Shown here: positions 48,071 through 55,210 of the stretch, piece after piece | How positions within the stretch are numbered: the first letter of the stretch is position 1 | How the letters are laid out: each line of letters starts with the position of its first letter | From: Ga0077548 sp035440445 | GTDB taxonomy: Bacteria > Pseudomonadota > Alphaproteobacteria > Rhizobiales > Xanthobacteraceae | Assembly (NCBI GenBank): GCA_035440445.1 | Contig: DAORMJ010000002.1 | Span: 151,411-215,410 of the forward strand | Direction: 5' to 3' | Length of the DNA stretch: 64,000 nt | The notes under the pieces: generated by a model | What the model was told of the DNA's origin: nothing | Databases searched by the model: none | The model's input: only the letters and a program-made list of their open reading frames with translations | Made by a program: the position numbers and the translations under genes

Positions 48071-48105
48071 AAAAAGGACGCGGGATGCTTGCGCATTCCG
48101 CGTCC
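48071..48105 (-). terminator. Hairpin with T-tract between rhodanese and transporter genes
   Basis: GGACGCGGGATGC (48076-48088) pairs with GCATTCCGCGTCC (48093-48105), 13 bp with one wobble, followed on the minus strand by TTTTTC. It ends only 20 nt before the transporter ATG, so it may act as a terminator for the rhodanese gene or as an attenuator for the transporter. Confidence 0.7.
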
Positions 48106-48245
48106 AGTGTTGCGCCTCGGGAGGAACAGTCGAGTGCGCAGTTCGAGTGGTTTGCCTAAGCCGTCAAAAGCCGAACCGTCGTTCCGGGCTTCGTACCGCA
48201 GACACTTTCGTTGGCATAGGCAATCCGTGAATTCCCTGTTCGAGA

Positions 48246-49184
48246 TTACTTGCCGTTCCAGACCAGGCCGGAATTATTCTGCACTGGCACGCCGACGGAG
48301 TTGCCGTATTCGGTCCAGGAGCCGTCATAGTTCTTGACGTTCTGGTAGCCGAGGATCTTGGCGAGCGCGAACCAGGTGTGGCTCGAGCGTTCACCGATCC
48401 GGCAATACGTAATGATCGGCTTGGTGCCGTCGATGCCGGCGTCGGCATAGACCTTCTTCAGCTGGTCGGCGGGCACGAACGTGCCGTCAGCCGCGACTGC
48501 CTTACCCCACGGTACGTTCTTCGCGCCGGGGATGTGGCCTGCACGAATGGAAAGCTCCTTGATGCCTTCCGGTGCGATGATCTTGCCGTTGAATTCGTCC
48601 GGCGAACGGATATCGACGAGAACGGTGTTGTCCTTGCCGCCGGAGTTCACGACGGCGAGCACGTCGGAAAGTTTTGCGCGTAACTGCGGCATGCCCGCGG
48701 GCAGAGCGAAGTTCGACTTCGCATAGGTCTTCACGCTGGTGTCGAGCGGCAGACCCTTGGCTTCCCAGAGTTTGCGGCCGCCGTCGAGCAGCTTCACCTG
48801 CGCGCCGATACCGTGGACTTCATATACCCATGCGCCCCACGCGGCGAACCAGTTGTTGTTGTCGCCGTAGAGAATGATCGTGGTGTCCTTGGTGACGCCG
48901 GCTGCCTGCAACTGCGCTTGCAGGTTCTGCGCGCTCACGATGTCGCGCCGCACGGTATCGACCAGATCGTGGTGCCAGCGGATGTTGATCGCGCCGGGAA
49001 TGTGGCCGCGCTCGTAGATGCCGGCATCGACGCTGACTTCGAACACGCGAATTTTCGGATTGTCGAGATTCTTCGACAGCCAGTCGGCGGTCACCAGCGG
49101 ACCTTTCGGCGCTTCCTGCGCAGCGGCGGGAAGAACGAGCGTGGCCGCAACGGCGAGGCCGGCCAGCAAACGAAACGGGGACAT
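48246..49184 (-). CDS. Periplasmic thiosulfate sulfurtransferase (tandem rhodanese)
   Basis: 312 residues. Signal peptide (residues 1-22, ending PAAA), an inactive N-terminal rhodanese domain, then an active C-terminal one with the catalytic loop CRIGERS near residue 260. Thiosulfate sulfurtransferases pass sulfane sulfur to cyanide or a protein acceptor. Start ATG 49184 has AGGAGAG. The adjacent YeeE-type transporter suggests a sulfur import or detoxification unit. Confidence 0.9.
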   Translation of the reverse strand: MSPFRLLAGLAVAATLVLPAAAQEAPKGPLVTADWLSKNLDNPKIRVFEVSVDAGIYERGHIPGAINIRWHHDLVDTVRRDIVSAQNLQAQLQAAGVTKDTTIILYGDNNNWFAAWGAWVYEVHGIGAQVKLLDGGRKLWEAKGLPLDTSVKTYAKSNFALPAGMPQLRAKLSDVLAVVNSGGKDNTVLVDIRSPDEFNGKIIAPEGIKELSIRAGHIPGAKNVPWGKAVAADGTFVPADQLKKVYADAGIDGTKPIITYCRIGERSSHTWFALAKILGYQNVKNYDGSWTEYGNSVGVPVQNNSGLVWNGK

Positions 49185-49242
49185 GAGTAGCTCTCCTGCA
49201 TTGATCGGCGACGGACCGTCGACCGTTGCAGGACTATTTCAC

Positions 49243-49318
49243 GTAAAAATTCGTACTGTCAATAATTATACGAAGATTATTTGCATAAGAATTATTTATA
49301 ACGAGAAAATAAAGTGAA
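49243..49318 (-). promoter_or_regulatory. AT-rich promoter/operator region of the rhodanese gene
   Basis: This stretch is far AT-richer than its surroundings and contains the inverted repeat AATAAT-N9-ATTATT at about 49262-49282 and a nearby AATTATTTATAA. Symmetric AT-rich operators of this sort are used by ArsR-type sulfur sensors such as BigR, but no such regulator gene lies in the window. Confidence 0.35.
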
Positions 49319-49340
49319 ATAACATGCAAGCCCTTGAAAA

Positions 49341-49372
49341 CAAAAGAGCCCCGGGCGTTCGCCCGGGGCTCT
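49341..49372 (-). terminator. Intrinsic terminator of the first porin gene
   Basis: AGAGCCCCGGGC and GCCCGGGGCTCT form a perfect 12-bp stem with a 4-nt loop; on the minus strand it is followed by TTTTG and TTTTC. Confidence 0.9.
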
Positions 49373-49401
49373 AGGTGTTCTTTGTCGTGTGCGCTTGGCG
49401 C

Positions 49402-49992
49402 TTACCAGACCGAACCGAAGCGGTAGTTCACCCCGAGCTTCACCATCGAGAGATCGATGTTGTTGTCGAAGTTATAGTAGCTGTACTCCGCTTTCGCGCT
49501 CCAGCCGTGAGAGAACGCCCACTCCAGACCGGCACCCAAAGTCCAGCCGGTGTCCGTGCCGTGAATGCCGCCAAGCGAAGAACGGGTGAACGCGACGCCG
49601 CCGGTGCCGAAGAGCATCGAGCGATCCCATGCATAGCCGACGCGCGCGCGCGCGGTGCTGAGATAGTCGATGTGATAGGGGAAGCCGAACGCGATCCCGT
49701 TCACATCGGTGAAGGTGATGTCGCCCTCGAGACCGAACACGACGTTCGGCGAGAACTGCCAGTTGTAACCGAGCTGCAAGCCGCCGGTGAAACCGTCGAT
49801 GTCGTTGCCGAGGAAATCGCCGAAGCCGTAGCCGCCATGCGCGCCGAGGTAGAAGCCGGTCCAGTTGAAGACCGGAGCCGGGGCCGGCTCGTACTTATAG
49901 AGCGGTGCGCGCACCGGCATGTCCGCGGACTGCGCGGGATGCGCGATAGCCAGTACCGCCAACGCGGCGCAGAGCGAAAGAAACTTTTTCAA
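49402..49992 (-). CDS. Omp25/RopB-like outer membrane beta-barrel protein (copy 1)
   Basis: 196 residues if started at TTG 49992, preceded by GGGGG and aligning with the ATG of the paralogue; ATG 50004 is the alternative but has no Shine-Dalgarno. Signal peptide (ending AQSA), then PVFNWTGFYLGAHGGYGFGDF, repeated beta strands and a C-terminal strand ending in an aromatic residue (VNYRFGSVW). It is a small barrel of the opacity/Omp25 type. The neighbouring gene is a close paralogue. Two CtrA-type boxes lie just upstream. Confidence 0.88.
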   Translation of the reverse strand: MKKFLSLCAALAVLAIAHPAQSADMPVRAPLYKYEPAPAPVFNWTGFYLGAHGGYGFGDFLGNDIDGFTGGLQLGYNWQFSPNVVFGLEGDITFTDVNGIAFGFPYHIDYLSTARARVGYAWDRSMLFGTGGVAFTRSSLGGIHGTDTGWTLGAGLEWAFSHGWSAKAEYSYYNFDNNIDLSMVKLGVNYRFGSVW

Positions 49993-50047
49993 CGGAGCCC
50001 CCATAGAGCGAATGGAATAATCGAACTGGAGGCGAAGGTAGCGCTGT

Positions 50048-50088
50048 ATGGTTAACGTGCTGTTAGCCGCAGGTTAACGCCAAGTTAA
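50048..50088 (-). promoter_or_regulatory. Tandem CtrA-type boxes upstream of the first porin gene
   Basis: Read on the minus strand: TTAA-CTTGGCG-TTAACC, a perfect TTAA-N7-TTAA match, then CTAA-CAGCACG-TTAACCAT with one mismatch, 22 bp apart. Both end in TTAACC as in known CtrA sites. They lie about 55-95 nt ahead of the probable TTG start. Confidence 0.6.
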
Positions 50089-50126
50089 GCAACAGAGAAA
50101 AGATCGGGTTGTTGCGCATAAGCAAC

Positions 50127-50159
50127 AAAAAAGCCCCGGTGCGAAGACCGGGGCTTTTT
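50127..50159 (-). terminator. Intrinsic terminator of the second porin gene
   Basis: AAAGCCCCGGT and ACCGGGGCTTT flank a 6-nt loop; on the minus strand the stem is followed by TTTTTTG. It separates the two porin genes into independent units. Confidence 0.9.
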
Positions 50160-50179
50160 CATTTGAGATATTCGATCGA

Positions 50180-50758
50180 TCAGAAGCGGTAGTTCAAGCC
50201 GAGCTTCACGGTCGAGAGATCAATATTATCCTCGAAGCCGTAATAGATGTACTCGACCTTCGCGCTCCAGCCGGGGGACAGCGCCCACTCGATGCCGGCG
50301 CCGACTGCGTAACCGGTGTCGGTGCCGTGGATGCCGCCGAGCGAAGAACGGGTGAAGGCGACGCCGCCCGTGCCGTAGAGCATCGTGCGATCCCAAGTGT
50401 AGCCGACACGGCCGCGGATCGTTGCGAGATAATCGATGTGATACGGGAAGCCGAAGGCGATGCCGTTGACGTCGGTGGCGGTGAAGTCACCTTCGATACC
50501 GAACACGACGTTCGGCGCGAAGTGCCAGTTGTAACCGATCTGCAAACCGCCGACGAAGCCGTCGATGTCATTGCCGAGGAAGTCGCCGAATCCGTAACCG
50601 ACGTGACCGCCGATATAGAAACCGGTCCAGTTGAAGACCGGAGCGGGAGCGGGAACAGCTTTGTAAACCGGGCCGCGCACCGGCATATCGGCCGCGTTCG
50701 CCGGGAGCGAGACGCTGAGTGCAACCAAAGCGGCGGCGAGGATGCCAATTCTTTTCAT
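50180..50758 (-). CDS. Omp25/RopB-like outer membrane beta-barrel protein (copy 2)
   Basis: 192 residues from ATG 50758 with GGGGC upstream; the frame reaches 50803. Signal peptide (ending ANAA), then VFNWTGFYIGGHVGYGFGDF and the same barrel as copy 1. By eye roughly three quarters of positions are identical, including LGNDIDGF, VNGIAFGFPYHIDYL and TRSSLGGIHGTDTG, so the pair arose by tandem duplication. It ends in NYRF without the extra residues of copy 1. It has its own terminator and no double CtrA box. Confidence 0.88.
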   Translation of the reverse strand: MKRIGILAAALVALSVSLPANAADMPVRGPVYKAVPAPAPVFNWTGFYIGGHVGYGFGDFLGNDIDGFVGGLQIGYNWHFAPNVVFGIEGDFTATDVNGIAFGFPYHIDYLATIRGRVGYTWDRTMLYGTGGVAFTRSSLGGIHGTDTGYAVGAGIEWALSPGWSAKVEYIYYGFEDNIDLSTVKLGLNYRF

Positions 50759-50939
50759 GATGAAGCCCCTGAGTTCCGCAAAAATGCAAACGAAGGTAGT
50801 CAATTACGGTGCGTTCGCCGTGCTGGCTAGTGCTGGATTACCACAGTCAGCATAAAGGCCGGATGGAACTTGGGTTCGTAACCGGACGAAGCTGGATATA
50901 GTTAACTGTTTGCAACTGCTTGGCGCGTGAGCGCGTGCG

Positions 50940-51452
50940 TTAGCTGCTCGCGAGTTCCCGCTGAAATTGGAGCAGGTCCAAAGACGGCGCGTAGTCTCTG
51001 CCGCGAAGCGCGGTAAGAATCGCGTGTGCTTGCCCGCGATGATGCGTCTGGTGATTGAAGAAGTGATCCAGTGCAGGCGAGAGCGGCTGTGTCACCAGCG
51101 TTGGATTGGTGATCGTGGTGTAGCTGAACGTCGAGACAAGCTCGGCTTCCGTCAACTGTCCGATATAGGCCTCGATCCGCGCATCTTCGCGATCGCGTGC
51201 CGCGCGCAGAGAGCCGACGTCTTCATGCAAAATGGCATCGAGTTTGTTGGGTGCTTCGCCTTGTCCGGTGAAACGCTTCATCCAGATGCGGTCGGCGACG
51301 AGGATGTGATTGAGCGTGCCGTGGACCGACTTGAAGAATGCGCCCCGGTCGGCCCGATATTCGTCCACGCCGAGTTTCTCCGTGGCGTTGTAAATCCGCT
51401 CGTTGGCCCAGGCATTGTAGCTGGCGAACATGATGTAGCGCGAAATCGTCAT
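50940..51452 (-). CDS. DinB-family protein
   Basis: 170 residues, four-helix DinB/YfiT fold. Metal ligands fit: His near residue 48 (GTLNHILVADR) and the HQTHHRGQ pair near residue 136. Such proteins are often thiol-dependent S-transferases or of unknown activity; no direct link to DNA damage should be read from the name. It lies 7 nt after the polytopic membrane protein gene on the same strand. Confidence 0.87.
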   Translation of the reverse strand: MTISRYIMFASYNAWANERIYNATEKLGVDEYRADRGAFFKSVHGTLNHILVADRIWMKRFTGQGEAPNKLDAILHEDVGSLRAARDREDARIEAYIGQLTEAELVSTFSYTTITNPTLVTQPLSPALDHFFNHQTHHRGQAHAILTALRGRDYAPSLDLLQFQRELASS

Positions 51453-51459
51453 TGCAACC

Positions 51460-52926
51460 TCATAGCACCGCGCGAACCATGAATTCGCGAAACAGGATCA
51501 CGGCCGCGATCAATATCAGCGGCCCGAAGCGTAGCGCCGCCGGGAGATCGCGGCGCATGACGACCCGCGCGACGATCACCGGTGTCGCGATCAGCGCGCA
51601 GAGCATCGTCCAGTAGATGTAGCGGTATTCGTGCGCGATGCCGATCACGATCAGCGCGAGCGCATAGAGTGTTCCCGACGAAACCAATGCAAAAGTGACA
51701 TGCCGCGTCACGCGCTCGCGGATGCCGGTCGACGCCCACATGAATGCGATACAGACCAGAAGATAAATATAAGGCGGGCCGAACGGCGACAGGCTCCAGT
51801 TCACCGAAAGCCATTCGATCGCGTTGTAAACCGGGTTCGGCGTGAAGGTGACGTCTTTCTGGTTGTTCGACTGCCAGCCGGTTTTCACCGGCTCCTCGCA
51901 GCCTTTGCAGAGAAACTGGAAGAAGCGATTTACATGCGCGAGCCGGTGCATGAGATAGGCGCGCGGCTCCGCGATGATCGCGTCCACCCAGAGCTTCTGC
52001 AGTTCCTTGCCGAATTTCGGTTTGAGATTCTCATAGACTTCCGGGCAGCCGCCTTTGAGATCGGGATCCCAACCGTAAGTGTCCCAATGGCGCGGCGTGT
52101 AGCAGCCGCGTCCGCTTTCGGGGCGGTCCTTGAACATGCGGTTCTTCTCGACGAAGTCCGGTCCGAAGAAACCTTTGTATTGATCGCGGCCCGAGAAATA
52201 AGTGATGCCGCCGAGGTCGAAGATCTGCAGCGGCGAAATCGGTTTGATGTCCGGCACGCGGAATACATAGGTGTCCGCGAACAGGTGACCGGGAATGAAC
52301 AGGAGCGACAGCAGGCCCGCGATGATGGTGCGCTTGATGAATCCCATCGCGCGCCAGCGCGGACTGACCGACGAGATCGCGAGATCGATCAAAGGCGGCA
52401 TGCCGAAGACGGCATTCGCGCGGAAGAAGCCGCCGAGCAGAATGAACAGCCACATGAACGATGCGGCGAGGCGCGTGCGCGTGAAGTAGCCGCGCAGCAG
52501 AAGTGTCGCGATGCCGGCTGCAAGCAGCATCGAGATCGCCATCGCGATGTCTTTGACGAGCTGCCCGTTATAGTTGATCGCCATCGGAAAGAAGGCGGCG
52601 GCGAACACGAAATAGGGGAGCGTCTCGCTCTCCTCGTCGCGATAGGCCATCGCGATCAGCACGAACGCGCTCCAGTATCCCGCGAGGAAGATCGCGAGCA
52701 TCGGCTGCGGCCCGGACCAGAACCATTGCAGCGGGATCCAGAAGAAGGCGAGGAGCGGCGGCTGCCAGTTGTTCCACTCGCCGGTGCGGATCATCGCGAC
52801 ATAGGCCCAGGCGTCGTGGTGATAGAGCCCCGGATAGAGCGCGTAGAAATTTACCAGCGCCGCGAGCAGGGCTGCGGCAAACAAACGCCGCTTCATCGGA
52901 AGCGGCGGGAGCGCGGGGGCATTCAT
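51460..52926 (-). CDS. Polytopic membrane protein, possible GT-C-type glycosyltransferase
   Basis: 488 residues with about ten membrane helices. The first large loop carries YPGLYHHDAWAYVAM and NNWQPPL; an acidic residue in that loop is typical of GT-C enzymes that use lipid-linked sugars. A long loop (about residues 230-360) with four cysteines (GCYTPRH, GGCPE, CKGC) precedes the last helices. No DxD is evident. I would call it GT-C-like rather than assign a substrate. Forms a unit with the DinB-like gene. Confidence 0.7.
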   Translation of the reverse strand: MNAPALPPLPMKRRLFAAALLAALVNFYALYPGLYHHDAWAYVAMIRTGEWNNWQPPLLAFFWIPLQWFWSGPQPMLAIFLAGYWSAFVLIAMAYRDEESETLPYFVFAAAFFPMAINYNGQLVKDIAMAISMLLAAGIATLLLRGYFTRTRLAASFMWLFILLGGFFRANAVFGMPPLIDLAISSVSPRWRAMGFIKRTIIAGLLSLLFIPGHLFADTYVFRVPDIKPISPLQIFDLGGITYFSGRDQYKGFFGPDFVEKNRMFKDRPESGRGCYTPRHWDTYGWDPDLKGGCPEVYENLKPKFGKELQKLWVDAIIAEPRAYLMHRLAHVNRFFQFLCKGCEEPVKTGWQSNNQKDVTFTPNPVYNAIEWLSVNWSLSPFGPPYIYLLVCIAFMWASTGIRERVTRHVTFALVSSGTLYALALIVIGIAHEYRYIYWTMLCALIATPVIVARVVMRRDLPAALRFGPLILIAAVILFREFMVRAVL

Positions 52927-53076
52927 CGGCGGTCAGGCTTCTTGGCGCAGGGGACGGGTGCGCCATGCTTGCCAGTCTCTTGTGGCAAAGAAAAGCCCGC
53001 CTTGAAGGCGGCCCGCCACACCGCTATAGACCCGGCCGAATTTAGAAAAATCCCCCGAACAAGCAGGAAGAGAACC

Positions 53077-53499
53077 ATGGCGGTCGAACGCACCTTTTCG
53101 ATCATCAAACCCGACGCGACCAAGCGTAACCTCACGGGCGCGGTGAACCAGAAGATCGAAGGCGCTGGCCTTCGCATCATCGGCCAGAAGCGCATCAGGA
53201 TGAGCAAGGAGCAGGCCGAAGGCTTTTACGGCGTGCACAAGGAGCGTCCGTTTTTCGGAAGCCTCGTTTCCTTCATGACCTCGGGTCCCGTCGTCGTGCA
53301 GGTGCTGCAGGGCGAGAACGCCGTCGCGAAGTATCGCGAAGTCATGGGCGCGACCGATCCGGCGAAGGCCGATGCCGGCACCATCCGCAAGGAATTCGCG
53401 GAATCGATCGAGGCGAACTCGGTCCACGGTTCCGACAGCGCCGAAAATGCGAAGATCGAGATCGAATTTTTCTTTAAGCCGGAAGAAATTGTCGATTAA
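53077..53499 (+). CDS. ndk: Nucleoside diphosphate kinase
   Basis: 140 residues from ATG 53077 with AGGAAGAG upstream; the long frame before it is antisense to the membrane protein gene. Ndk transfers phosphate between NTPs and NDPs. ERTFSIIKPDATKRN is the start, and the phosphohistidine is in SVHGSDSAENA near residue 117. A terminator follows at once. Confidence 0.97.
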   Translation: MAVERTFSIIKPDATKRNLTGAVNQKIEGAGLRIIGQKRIRMSKEQAEGFYGVHKERPFFGSLVSFMTSGPVVVQVLQGENAVAKYREVMGATDPAKADAGTIRKEFAESIEANSVHGSDSAENAKIEIEFFFKPEEIVD

Positions 53500-53507
53500 G
53501 CCACGGC

Positions 53508-53534
53508 AGTCCTGAAGTTTTTCGGGACTTTTTT
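53508..53534 (+). terminator. Intrinsic terminator of ndk
   Basis: AGTCCTGAA and TTCGGGACT (one wobble) with a short loop, followed by six T, 9 nt after the stop codon. Confidence 0.88.
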
Positions 53535-53553
53535 CCGATTGCTGCGCTGCATT

Positions 53554-53672
53554 CGTCCGGTTCTGCTTGGCAGAGCCGGACGATTTCTTTATGCCCGTTA
53601 CAGAAATAATACGCCCGTACTTATACGGGAGGCGGCGAGACTGTCATCGCCGCCGGAAACGGGAGCAGGCGC
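53554..53672 (+). promoter_or_regulatory. Structured 5' leader of terC
   Basis: Four stems are visible. First, a 12-bp hairpin (CGTCCGGTTCTG/CAGAGCCGGACG, 53554-53582) followed by ATTTCTTT, terminator-like. Then CCCGTT (53594-53599) can pair with AACGGG (53658-53663), enclosing two perfect hairpins: CCCGTA/TACGGG (53614-53629) and GGCGGCGA/TCGCCGCC (53631-53654). The outer stem covers the GGGAG Shine-Dalgarno 7 nt before the GTG start. Known terC/alx leaders respond to Mn2+ or pH; this one lacks the conserved yybP-ykoY loops, so it may be a different class. Confidence 0.5.
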
Positions 53673-54467
53673 GTGGATTTTCTTTTCAGTGACATGACGC
53701 AGGCGGCATTCTGGGTCGCTGCGCTCAAGATTATCGGCATCAACATCATTCTCTCCGGCGACAACGCGGTGGTCATCGCGATGGCGTGCCGCATGCTTCC
53801 GGCCAAGGAGCGTTTCTGGGGCATGGTGCTGGGCGCGGGCGTCGCGGTCGCGCTGCGCATCATCTTCACGCTCGTGGTTGCCGAGGCCATGGGCTACCAG
53901 TTCCTGAAGCTGATCGGCGGCGTGCTGCTCTTGTGGGTCGCAGTCAAACTGCTCGTTCCCGAAGACGAGGGCGAGGAGAAGATCGAAGCCGCGAGCAATC
54001 TCTGGAAGGCTGTTCGCATCGTCGCGGTCGCCGACATCGTGATGAGCCTCGACAACGTGATCGCGATTGCGGCGGCCGCCGAGACCGCGGCCGTGGCGCT
54101 CGACCCCGCGCATGCGCAGTCGATCAAAGCGGTGCTGATCGGTTTCGGTCTCGTCACCTCGGTGCCGATGATCATCGCGGGCAGCGCGCTTCTGATGGCG
54201 CTGCTCGATCGCTTTCCGATCCTGGTCTGGGCGGGTGCGGCGCTGCTGGGCTGGGTCGCAGGCGACATCATGATCAAGGACGGGGCACTCGCGCGCGTCT
54301 TCAATCCGGCACTGCTCGACCAGTTGCATGTTCCGGCTGCTGCCGCGGGCGCGGTCTTCGTGATCCTGATCGGCGCGCTCGTCCGCCGCTCGCGTCAACT
54401 CGCGGCGATGGAAGAGCCGTTCATCACGCGCGCGGGCCATATCGGCGAGCCGCCGCATAAGAAGTAA
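53673..54467 (+). CDS. TerC-family membrane protein (probable metal exporter)
   Basis: 264 residues from GTG 53673. About seven membrane helices; the two conserved acidic motifs are ILSGDNAVV (near residue 28) and VMSLDNVIA (near residue 125), the metal-coordinating pair of the TerC/Alx family. Alx and relatives export manganese. The protein ends with a short hydrophilic tail. Isolated gene with a structured leader; no tellurite genes are near. Confidence 0.87.
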   Translation: MDFLFSDMTQAAFWVAALKIIGINIILSGDNAVVIAMACRMLPAKERFWGMVLGAGVAVALRIIFTLVVAEAMGYQFLKLIGGVLLLWVAVKLLVPEDEGEEKIEAASNLWKAVRIVAVADIVMSLDNVIAIAAAAETAAVALDPAHAQSIKAVLIGFGLVTSVPMIIAGSALLMALLDRFPILVWAGAALLGWVAGDIMIKDGALARVFNPALLDQLHVPAAAAGAVFVILIGALVRRSRQLAAMEEPFITRAGHIGEPPHKK

Positions 54468-54487
54468 CGAGCGCCGCAAACAAAATG

Positions 54488-54600
54488 GTCGTCCCCGCGA
54501 AAGCGGGGACCCATAACCACGACTTGAAGTTATTGATCGCGGCCTTTTCGATACGCCATAAGCACCGGGATTATGGATTCCCGCTTGCGCGGGAATGACG
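54488..54600. repeat. Palindromic intergenic repeat, family B
   Basis: GTCGTCCCCGCGAAAGCGGGGAC and, 65 nt on, TTATGGATTCCCGCTTGCGCGGG each form a hairpin, with CCATAA mirrored by TTATGG, so the whole unit can fold. The right half matches 13427-13460. It lies between convergent terC and purN. Confidence 0.7.
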
Positions 54601-54625
54601 AACGATTTGGTTGAAGCGCTCGCGC

Positions 54626-55210
54626 TTAGATCTTCGCCTTGCCCTCGGCCACGAGCCGCAGCGCTTGCGGATAAATCCTGTGCTCTTCGGCAAGCACGCG
54701 CGCGGCAAGCGTTTCCTCGCTGTCGCCGGAGAGCACCGGCACCTTCGCCTGCAGGATCGCCGGGCCATCGTCGAGTTCGGGCGTGACGAAATGCACGGTG
54801 CAGCCCGCGAAAGCCTCTCCCGCCTCGATCGCGCGGCGATGCGTATGCAGACCCTTGTAGGCGGGCAGCAGCGAGGGATGAATGTTGATCATCCGGCCCT
54901 CCCATTTCTCGACGAAAGCAGTTGAGAGCAGCCGCATGAAACCCGCGAGCGCCACGAGTTCGGCATTCGCTTCGGCGAGTTTTTCGTCCATCGCCTGGTC
55001 GAAGGCCTCGCGCGACGCATAGTTCTTGTGCTCCACCACTTCCGTGCGGATGCCATTTGCCTCGGCGAAGGCGAGCCCGCCGGCGCCGGCAATATTGGAA
55101 AGCACGAGTACGATCTGCGCGGGATAATCCGGCGCGCTTGCCGCCTCGATCAGCGCGCGCATGTTGGAGCCGCGCCCGGAAATCAGGATCGCGACGCGCT
55201 TCTTGTTCAT
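54626..55210 (-). CDS. purN: Phosphoribosylglycinamide formyltransferase
   Basis: 194 residues. PurN formylates GAR using 10-formyl-THF in purine synthesis. RVAILISGRGSNMRALIEA is the phosphate-binding start; the catalytic set is N in GRMINIHPSLLPAYKG with His, and D in VTPELDDGPAILQ. It overlaps purM by 4 nt (ATGA). Confidence 0.96.
   Translation of the reverse strand: MNKKRVAILISGRGSNMRALIEAASAPDYPAQIVLVLSNIAGAGGLAFAEANGIRTEVVEHKNYASREAFDQAMDEKLAEANAELVALAGFMRLLSTAFVEKWEGRMINIHPSLLPAYKGLHTHRRAIEAGEAFAGCTVHFVTPELDDGPAILQAKVPVLSGDSEETLAARVLAEEHRIYPQALRLVAEGKAKI

Noticed and set aside
50759..50939. CtrA site upstream of the second porin
   Set aside because: Only a single GTTAAC is present, without a second half-site at 7-nt spacing.
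51631..53076. Long N-terminal extension of the ndk frame
   Set aside because: It is antisense to the polytopic membrane protein gene; only the last 140 residues are Ndk, starting at an ATG with a good ribosome-binding site.
53594..53672. yybP-ykoY manganese riboswitch
   Set aside because: The gene context fits, but the conserved loop sequences of that class are not present, so only a structured leader is claimed.
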